Part shown: positions 56,435 to 64,000 of the stretch, in pieces
How positions within the stretch are numbered: the stretch's first letter is position 1
Layout of the letters: each line of letters starts with the position of its first letter
Origin: Mikania micrantha
Taxonomy: Eukaryota; Streptophyta; Magnoliopsida; Asterales; Asteraceae
DNA: 64,000 nucleotides
Assembly (NCBI GenBank): GCA_009363875.1
Contig: CM018695.1
Span: forward strand, 67,640,907 to 67,704,906
Direction: 5' to 3'
Made by a program: the position numbers and the translations under genes
Notes under the pieces: model-generated
Database searches by the model: none
The model's input: only the letters and a program-made list of their open reading frames with translations
What the model was told of the DNA's origin: nothing

Positions 56435-56779
56435 TAGGGCTTGGAATTATACATAACCCACTAAATATGCAATAACCCGAAATAACACGTCAAGATCAAG
56501 CCAAGTTATTGAATTTTTTTAAGATCATTGTAAACACGTTTAGAACATTTTTTTTATGAGTTTGCGTAAATTCATCACCGTTTGAGAGTAAGTTTTTTTT
56601 ACCCAAAACTTACAACGATGTTAACTTTCAAACGGTGATGAATTAACGCAAACTCATAAAATAAGAAAGTGTTCTAAATGTGTTTACAATGATGTAAAAA
56701 AATTCAAAGATTTGGTTTGATCTTGACGGATTATTTCGGGTTATTGCATATTTAGTGGGTTATTTTTTATCCTTCCCTA
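56435..56779. mobile_element. Palindromic MITE, about 345 bp
   Basis: Almost the full length folds back on itself: 'aacccactaaatatgcaata' near the left reappears inverted near 56745-56765, and 'catcaccgtttga' pairs with 'tcaaacggtgatg' around a centre near 56605. TA-rich flanks ('tatatagggc', 'ccctagca') suggest a TA-type target, but the superfamily is not clear. Confidence 0.75.
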
Positions 56780-58870
56780 GCACGAGATTTTGATATATAT
56801 ATATATATAGGAGCCGTATCAAATACATATGTTACTTAACGTACAAAGTGTAGGATGAATTCTGAACCCTTTGATCAAACTAATCAATGGTAAGATCTAT
56901 TGGTCGCCACTTTATAAAACTTTCTGCACAAAACAAACGTAAAATATAACTAGAGGGGCAAAAGATGAACAACCACATTTTCTATATGTGTTACAAATGT
57001 CTAAAGTTTGTGATCATATGGCAATTTATGAAACCTAAGAACCAATAATAAAACACTAATAATTACAGGGACCATATCGAAAATTTACTCTTGCATTTTT
57101 TATACAATCCAATTAATCAAGTTGGTCTGACTATTAAAACAACAAAGTCTAACATCCATTCTAATTTTAAAATATTGGCTCTTGGTGATCTTTTCATTTC
57201 CGACAACTATATTTCATAAATTTATATATTTATTTGGTATAATAAAGCACCTCTTTGGACTTCTTTTTCCTTTTTTCCACGTCATAAACGTTCGTAATTC
57301 CGTTTACATAGGTAAAACAGTTTAAGCATTTCATTGAAATTATCAAGGCATGTGTACCTATCATATTTTTCTGGTATGATGGAGGCTTGATGGAATGACG
57401 CACAAGCGTCACGCAAGCAGAATGTTGCGCGGAAAAAAGATGTACCATAATAAGATGTAACGAGTCAAATAGTAAAGAATGACATGGGCTTTTAATTGGT
57501 AAAAAATTAAAAACAAAAGGAAAAAAAAGTGAATTAAGTTATTTTCTCCACTCCGTGTGACTACTTTCACATTAGAAGTTAGAACAATCATGCCCCGGTC
57601 ACATCGGGGTTTTAATGGTTGTCGAGCGTGAGAGGGGCGTGACCAAAGGATATCATGGCCTAGTCAACCCCTATAACACATGGTCTTTATAAATATTTAA
57701 ACTTAACAAGTTGACGGTTTAAACAAAAGCAACAACATAACCCATACTAAGTCATTCATATATTTTAAAATTTATTTGCAATTTCACGTTAGTAATAATC
57801 CTTAATTAATTTCTTATCCATTAATTTATTCAAATAATTTAGGCGGGCCATAATGTTTTTGTTTGTAGAGCGCTCCACTTTTAATTCTTGTATGTACATG
57901 CACCTTTGCATTCATTGAATATGTTAAGTTGCATTAAAGCCTAATGTTACTAAGCTCTAGTAATAATTGTCAATTTCACCCTTAATTAATTATACTTTGA
58001 TAAAATTAATCTGAAAATTTTGAACACTATATTATGATATGATGCACATGTTTCTCATTAATTTGGATTGAAAATTTAAACAATAATATGAGCTTATATA
58101 GATTTTAAATAATCATAAATAGATCATGAGCTTCAAATATTACTATGTGCCTAAGTGATCCGGGTGAAAGAGCGTTTGCGGTTAAAATTTAAAAAGATCT
58201 TAACTATAGTTAAGTTAGAATAAAGCTTGTTTTATGGGAGTTCATTAGTGATTATTTTATGTTGGTTTTATTGAATGTTAATCACTTTCATAAAGCACAT
58301 CAAAACTGAAGAAGAGAATGTTTGTTATTTGTACATATTAATTTTTTAATAATTTTTTTTACATAAAAACATTTTGAAGAACATACGCGTGTAAAGTTAA
58401 AGAAATCAAAAGTTATAGACCCCAAATTCACCGGAAAACATCAAAAGGTAAAAATTCACTGTCAATGATTAGACAAATGAGTTCTGTTTTTTTCTCACAC
58501 AATTCTGTATCTCATATCCTCTACACCCTTTATACGTGTATAGTTTTATTTGAGTGTAAATAAAGACACAATAATTATTTGTTATAATTTATTAGTATTA
58601 ATAATTTGATTTATATATGTCTCATATAAGCTTTATATGTAGCGTATAAATCATATACTACACATATATAAGTTCAATTATTGTTGAATTAATAGGTGTC
58701 AGAGAGGACAATACACTTTATATATACTTATACGAGAAGTATAACGTAGATAAAATATTAAAATAAAAAAGTGAAATGAGTAAATAATTGGTTATTTACC
58801 CCGTTTGTATGTACCCAGCTAAGAACTAAGATTTTTCTCTTGTACTTGGTGCCTTAACAACCGCAAATTA
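56780..58870. other. AT-rich intergenic sequence, nothing identified
   Basis: After a (TA)n run, 'taggagccgtatcaaatac' (56808-56826) resembles the left end of the 39051 element, but no partner end was found. The minus-strand frames at 57230-57591 have no recognised domain. Nothing else supported. Confidence 0.45.
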
Positions 58871-60050
58871 CCTATACTAATAAAAACCAACGTCAGTGCT
58901 TCAAGGCGCTTCAAAAACTCTCCAAGGAAATGGACCGCTGCAAAAGGTTCTCAAACATGAGTTGGACAACTTGAATTAATTCAAAACTTAAGTTTTGAAC
59001 GTTGAACTTTGAACGCTTATTTTTAAGTCTACCTCCTACTTTACTCACATATTTTTAATATTCGCATGCTTTTAACATGATCTTACGTTATCGGATAATA
59101 ATAATAATTATTATATAGATTTGATAGCAATTACTTCAAGAACATATATATAAATTTCGAACTCAAACGGGCGAATAAATTTTGTGCGTTATTCACAGGC
59201 TTATAACATGCCCGTACACTATCGAGAATTTTTATCGTTTATATCATTTTAATCGTAATTACCTCACAAACTATTTAGATTTAATAATAGTATTTATCGA
59301 ATAATAATATTCAACTAATACTAATAATTATATAATCATAATTAAATATTTCGAAACAATAAATAATAATATTCAAATAATAACAGTAATTGAGAAACCT
59401 AATTTTTTTATGGTTTGGTTTTATTAATTAATTTGTGTTTTGAGTTCGTAAGAGTATGCTATCAAAATTGAATACTCATTCATCCAACCGGACACATTTA
59501 TAGCAACTACCTTTTGGATCTGTATGGTTTGGTTTTACGTTTATACGTTTCGACATAAATATTAGTCAAAACCGATTCCACCTATGTTTCCGGTCGGGTT
59601 ATATACGATATATTTATACCTTTTTTTTATTCTTTTGTCATTTTTTTCTCTTAAAATATAATCTTTTGGTACATTTTAAGTTAGTATTGTAATGATTTTT
59701 CATGATTACTTTTCAATATAAATATTATTCAAAATCGAGTATGTCTACGTTTTCAGTTGTGTCAACTTTGAAATATTTTTACTTTTACATATTTCGTCAT
59801 AAATATTAGTCAAAATCGATTCCGTTTATGTTTATGGTCGGGTTACATAGGATATATTTTTACCTTTTTACATAAATTTTCGGATCTCGTGATTCTAATT
59901 ATTACAACAACATGATATTTTAGCTACATTGCGATAGTTTTCACTTTTTATTAACATTTTTTTAAAAATGACTTAACTCATTCATAATTTTAAAATTCAA
60001 GTTATTGGACGTTTTGACGCCGCCGCAGCACGCGGCGGATAAAATACTAG
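58871..60050 (+). mobile_element. Non-autonomous Helitron, about 1180 bp
   Basis: Right end: a perfect 7-bp stem CCGCCGC/GCGGCGG with a 5-nt loop (60020-60038), 'ataaaata' spacer, CTAG and then T. Left end: A followed by CCTATACTAATAAAAACC, one base off the usual TCTATACTAATAAA start. Interior AT-rich with repeated 'gtcgggttayata' segments (59580-59870); no helicase. Confidence 0.7.
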
Positions 60051-60239
60051 TTACTATATATTAATTATTTTTGTATACATAGTAACAATATACAAGCATG
60101 ATTCATGTTTTACTTTTCTAGTTTTCTATGTTTACATAAATTAAATGTAGAATACATTAAGTTTTTTTCTTAGGCGTTGGATTATAGTTACGTGTCTAAC
60201 TTAATTCTCAAAATAATTATACTTAGATTTATGTGTTAG

Positions 60240-60403
60240 TTTTTTTTTTTTTTTTTTGAACGGCAAATCTATCTATGTTAGACCACTTCTCTTAAACTAA
60301 TCTAAATAAATCTTCTTTAGCTTAAATTTGAACGCATGATCTTCATTTTAAGAAGCATTGATTTTACCAAATAGGCTAGTCCCATATTGACTGTGTCAGT
60401 ATC
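60240..60403 (-). mobile_element. tRNA-derived SINE, minus strand
   Basis: A T-run followed by 'gaacggcaaa' at the left is the inverted A-tail with the 'gccgttc' end also seen at 41353. Further right, 'tttgaacgcatgatc' reverses to a B-box-like gatcatgcgttcaaa, and 'aataggctagtccc' reverses to an A-box-like gggactagcctatt. No target duplication was confirmed. Confidence 0.55.
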
Positions 60404-61048
60404 ATTGCTAGGGAAAATGAACTATGTGCTAAAATATGTTGATCGTTCGGTTCGTAATTCAGTTAGTGTTGATTATGAAAGGTTGAATATGTTAACTTTT
60501 TATTTTGTATAAGTATTTTTATGCAAGATAACAGTTGACAAGTGCTTAGAAGGCTGAGGGACTAAAATGTATTTGTAGCTATATATTTGAGAGATAGTAG
60601 AAAGTGAAAAAAAAAGAGAGATCAATTTATTTTTTATCTATATGGAGTTTTTTTTTCCATTTCTTGGAGCTTCGATCTATGATTTATCTCTTGATCTTCA
60701 CTTCTATTTTTTCTCTTTAGATTGTTAGGGTTCTTTCTATTTTCCATTAAATCTACCATCTTCGTGTATGATCTCACATCGTTTTATTTTCGTATGTTTG
60801 CTTTACATCTGATTGTATAAATGTTTGTATTCTCATCATTGTAGATGAGATTGAGTCGGATTAGATCTAGAGTTGTATATGATCTAGTTCTTGATTCAGG
60901 GTTTGTGTCGTTGTGACCAAATCGAGTTGTAAGAGACAAGATCTAGATTGTATTGGTATTTTTTGGTTCTTTAGGAATCACAAAATCAAAGGGAATCTGC
61001 AAGTTGTGATATACCTTGTTTTCGACACTATGTTTTCATTAAACATGC
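60404..61048. other. Intergenic sequence, nothing identified
   Basis: T-rich, UTR-like text around 60640-60900 ('cttgatcttcacttc', 'gattgttagggttct') hints at a promoter/5' UTR or an LTR, but no frame follows and no LTR ends were found. Confidence 0.35.
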
Positions 61049-61058
61049 AAACAAATAG

Positions 61059-61228
61059 GGCCTAGTGGTGTCTCTTTGGCTTCTCTTATGAGAAGTCTTG
61101 GGTTCGAGTTTATATAGGAACAACTGTATCTAGATATGCAGAGGGTTTTCAAAGTATGAATTTTCTCCTAGATGTTAGGGTCAAGTTGCTTATTTGCCGA
61201 GTGGTGTATGATTTAACGGTCCTAAGAA
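61059..61228 (+). mobile_element. tRNA-derived SINE, 170 bp, with 10-bp target duplication
   Basis: Perfect 10-bp duplications AAACAAATAG at 61049-61058 and 61229-61238. Starts 'ggcctagtggtgtc' (A box) with B box 'gggttcgagtt' about 50 nt on, and ends in a short 'aagaaa' tail. Confidence 0.75.
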
Positions 61229-61238
61229 AAACAAATAG

Positions 61239-61620
61239 AACTAGATGATGTCACTACATGGTTGTGGTGGGCTTTATCCTTCGTATGGTTGTTTATACGG
61301 GCCTAGGCACCTCTTGTTGCTCCACCACCGTAACCAGCTTCTCCCCACCACGACAAAAAAAAAAAAAAAAAAAAAAAATTACCGACATCATCTCCCTGTA
61401 AATTTATTCGTTTTTAAGATCGAGGTTGTTCTGGTCAAATTACAAAAAATATCTAACCGAAAATTTAACGTTTTACATTGAAGAAAAATTTTAAAACTGA
61501 ATTTGCAACATTTTTTAAACCATAATACGTATTTGAGGGGAAATTATTTATTTTTTTGATAATTGCAATTTTGTTTAAATCCCGAGAGACGAAAACAATA
61601 ACACCCCTAGATTATTGTAA
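61239..61620. other. Intergenic, with a 23-bp poly-A at about 61356-61378
   Basis: The poly-A follows 'ctccccaccacgac' and could be the tail of an old retroposon; no head or duplication was found. The 78-codon frame at 61245-61481 runs through the A tract and is not credible. Confidence 0.35.
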
Positions 61621-62541
61621 CTAGGTTATTTCATCGTGTATTACGCGTATTGAATTAAAAATAATTTCTAGTGCCTTAGCTATCGAAGAGTTTCTTATAT
61701 AATTGTGCAAATATAAGTGAACTTTATCAACTATATAACAAATATTATAATATAACGATTTTAAATATGTGACAATACCATTTCTAAAGATACAAGTTAA
61801 AATGAACGAAAAATCTAAGGTATAAACTTAAAAAAAGAAGTTATAATGATAGATCGTAGTCTATCCACACAACAACATCAAACTCAACGATATTCATAAT
61901 AACATTGATGCAAATCTTGTTGACACGATTTGTAACATTGAAGTCCGATACCCTTTTCATTGTGACATAAATAATTTATTGAAGAACTGAATCAGCGTGA
62001 TAGATACGGAATTATTATATATATTAAAATCCATTAAAATGAATAGTAAGTATATATATTTTTTATTGAATAGTAAAAATAAAATAGTAAAATTATATAG
62101 TATATATATATATATATATATATATTGTGAAGTATAGTAAAATGAATGCATAGGTGCATGATCTATTTAGTTACGTTTTGATAATTTAGACTTAGATCGC
62201 TAGAATTTTTTATTTTTTTTTTTTTACTTTGAAAAGTGGTAAATGAATATGAGAATTAAATTTAAAAAATTTGCTTAAAAATTTGGGTTTTTATTAAAAT
62301 TGAGAGATTTGCTTGGAGATTTGGGTTTTTGTTTTAATTCAAACGATTGGTTGCCGGTAAAAAAGATTTTGTGAGTAATTTTTTCTATTATTTTTGTAAC
62401 ATATTTGTAAGGATTTTGTATGATTTTAAGTTTTTATGAAAAATTTGTATAGAGTTTGTGATGAGAGAATTGTTTTTGCTATGTAACACATGTTTCTACA
62501 AATGATATATACTACCAGTTCTCGAGAGTGAATAAACCTAG
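61621..62541. mobile_element. Remnants of two Helitron ends
   Basis: At 61621 CTAG followed by 'gttatttcatcgtgtattacgcg' is a minus-strand Helitron 3' end (hairpin CGTG..CGCG). At 62538-62541 'aataaacctag' then T is a plus-strand end, preceded by 'gttctcgagagtg', and the last 100 bp match 63520-63653. Starts were not located; sequence between is AT-rich with a (TA)n run at 62099-62124. Confidence 0.35.
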
Positions 62542-63653
62542 TATATATAAAAAGGCAGTTGAAAGGAATAGTAAAGTTTGGTTTTTTCGATTTTGGTCAC
62601 CAAAGTTTTTATATAATATAAAGTTTTGTTTTTTTTGATTTTAGCCACTAAAACTTTTAGAATTTTATTTTTTTCGATTTTTGCCACTAAAACTTTTATA
62701 TATTATAAGGTTTTTTTTTATTTTGGCCACTAAAGTTTTTAAAGTTTTGTTTTTTTCTATTTTGGCCACTAAAACTTTTATATAATATAAAGTTTTGTTT
62801 TTTAGATTTTGGCCACTAAAAGTAAAGTTTTGTTTTTTCGGTTTTGGTCACTCAACCTTTTATATATAAAGTTTTGTTTTTTTGATTTTTGTCACTAAAA
62901 CTTTTATATATTATAAGGTTTTGTTTTTTTTATTTTGGCCACTAAAACTTTTTAAAGTTTTGTTTTTTCTATTTGGGCCACTAAAACTTTTATATAATAT
63001 AAAGTTTTGTTTTTTAGATTTTGGCCACTAAAAGTAAAGTTTTGTTTTTTCAGTTTTGGTCACTAAACCTTTTATATAAAATAAAGTTTTGTTTTTTTGA
63101 TTTTTGCCACTAAAACTTTTATATAATATAAAGTTTTGTTTTTTTCGATTTTTGCCACTAATACTTTTTAAAGTTTTGTTTTTTCGATTTTAGCCACTAA
63201 AGCTTTTATACAATATAAAGTTTTGTTTTTTCGATTTTGGCCACTAAAACTTAATAGTAAAGTTTTGTTTTTTCGATTTTGACTATTAAAACGTTTATAT
63301 AATATAAAGTTTTTTTTTTCGATTTTGGCCACTAAAACTTTTATATAATAAAAAGTTTTGTTTTTTCGATTATGGCCACTAAAACTTAATATTAAAGTTT
63401 TTTTTTTCGATTTTGGTTACTAAAACTTTTATATAATATAAAGTTTTGATTATTTGATTTTGGCCACTAAAACTTTTAAATTTTGTTTTTTCGATTTTGT
63501 ATAATTTTATGTTTATATATATAGTGTATAGAGTTTGTGATGAGAGATTTGATTTTCATATGTAACTTATGATTTTGCAAATGATATATAATACCCGTTC
63601 TCGGGAGAGTACTGTGATAACCCGCTGCAACGCGCGGGTGAGATTAAACCTAG
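62542..63653 (+). mobile_element. Non-autonomous Helitron filled by a tandem repeat, about 1.1 kb
   Basis: Right end: stem ACCCGC/GCGGGT (about 63619-63638), spacer 'gagattaaac', CTAG (63650-63653) and T. The left edge abuts the CTAG of the previous Helitron end, followed by 'tatatataaaaaggcag', close to the usual ACTATATAAAAAGGCAG start. The interior is almost wholly the 62575-63495 array. Confidence 0.55.
62575..63495 (+). repeat. Minisatellite array, unit about 48 bp
   Basis: About 20 degenerate units of the form 'gatttt(g)gccactaaaac' + 'ttttatataatataaag' + 'ttttgttttttc'. Some units lack the (TA)-rich middle, giving long and short forms. No coding capacity. Confidence 0.9.
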
Positions 63654-63786
63654 TTAGGTTTAAAATCAATACAAGTAGCTCACACAATGAAACCAAGTTG
63701 CATGTAAACAATTGCATTCTTAAAGCATTTGCACTAGTTGCTTTAAACACTTGAAGTTAACTGTTCATTCATAGAGATATTTGGGT

Positions 63787-64000
63787 AGGGTTGCACAAAT
63801 CGGTTTTTTTACCAAACCGTTTAGAAAATAAAGATGTCAAACTTATAGGAACCGGTTTGGAGGGGTTTGAAATCGGTTTGGGTCAGTTTAAGAACCGGTT
63901 TTAAAGGTAAGATCCTGAACCTATGCCAAACTAGCAGTTCGAACCGGTTTAGGAACAGATTTTGATGAAACCAGTTTGAAAATATGGAATACATGTTTAA
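63787..64000. mobile_element. hAT-like MITE with AAACCGGTTT repeats, cut by window end
   Basis: Starts TAGGGTTGCACAAATCGG, like the TAGAGGTG... ends of the MITE at 41982, with the same 'aaccggttt' palindromes repeated through 63850-63960. The right end and the second target duplication are outside the window. Confidence 0.5.

Noticed and set aside
60560..61040. Possible host gene promoter and 5' UTR
   Set aside because: UTR-like text but no following open frame, no splice-supported exon and no domain.
62575..63495. Possible regulatory or coding repeat (regular 'ccactaaaac' spacing)
   Set aside because: Unit length varies, frames are closed, and the composition is T-rich simple sequence; kept as a minisatellite only.

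Overview
This is a gene-poor, transposon-dense stretch of a plant nuclear genome. Chromoviral Ty3/gypsy elements with very long LTRs starting TGTCACACC, plant hAT MITEs, PIF/Harbinger, Helitron termini and tRNA-derived SINEs indicate a eudicot. The style of the TGTCACACCCCGAG LTRs and the 'ggcgtat' LTR suggests Asteraceae, but that is an impression, not a demonstration. No complete host gene was recognised.

Left half (1-30035): a recent head-to-tail duplication. Copy 1 (1-10643, its left edge outside the window) and copy 2 (10644-30035) match almost base for base. The same Tekay-type Ty3/gypsy element sits at the same point in both, with the same 5-bp target duplication CTAAA. In copy 1 it is a solo LTR (2271-5941). 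In copy 2 it is complete and apparently intact (13058-25336): two 3.7-kb LTRs, a tRNA-iMet primer site, a polypurine tract and one 1556-codon gag-pol frame ending in a chromodomain. The solo LTR looks like left LTR at one end and right LTR at the other, as expected from LTR-LTR recombination. Flanking it are an older LTR-like sequence, a 794-bp hAT element, a CCGAGC-rich repeat and a hAT MITE sitting in a tRNA-like SINE head.

Middle (30036-44138): small elements in AT-rich DNA: a 454-bp Helitron, a 143-bp hAT MITE, a 2062-bp PIF/Harbinger element with an intact two-exon DDE transposase, a minus-strand Helitron remnant, SINEs, a 2.3-kb TIR element with another TIR element nested in it, a hAT MITE, two tRNA-like modules and a Harbinger MITE with the same ends as the 2-kb element.

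Right half (44139-64000): a second long solo LTR (44139-50577, TSD TTCCA) carrying a nested solo LTR of another family (47572-49770, TSD AATAC). Then come a SINE with a 15-bp TSD, a pair of direct repeats, a 962-bp hAT element that carries a whole receptor-like kinase exon plus a hAT transposase tail, a palindromic MITE, a Helitron, two more SINEs, and a tandem-repeat array inside a Helitron. The window ends inside another hAT-like MITE.

Only two proteins look functional: the Tekay Gag-Pol (minus strand) and the Harbinger transposase (plus strand). The remainder is non-autonomous, solo, truncated or unassigned sequence. Most short open frames are chance frames inside LTRs and repeats.
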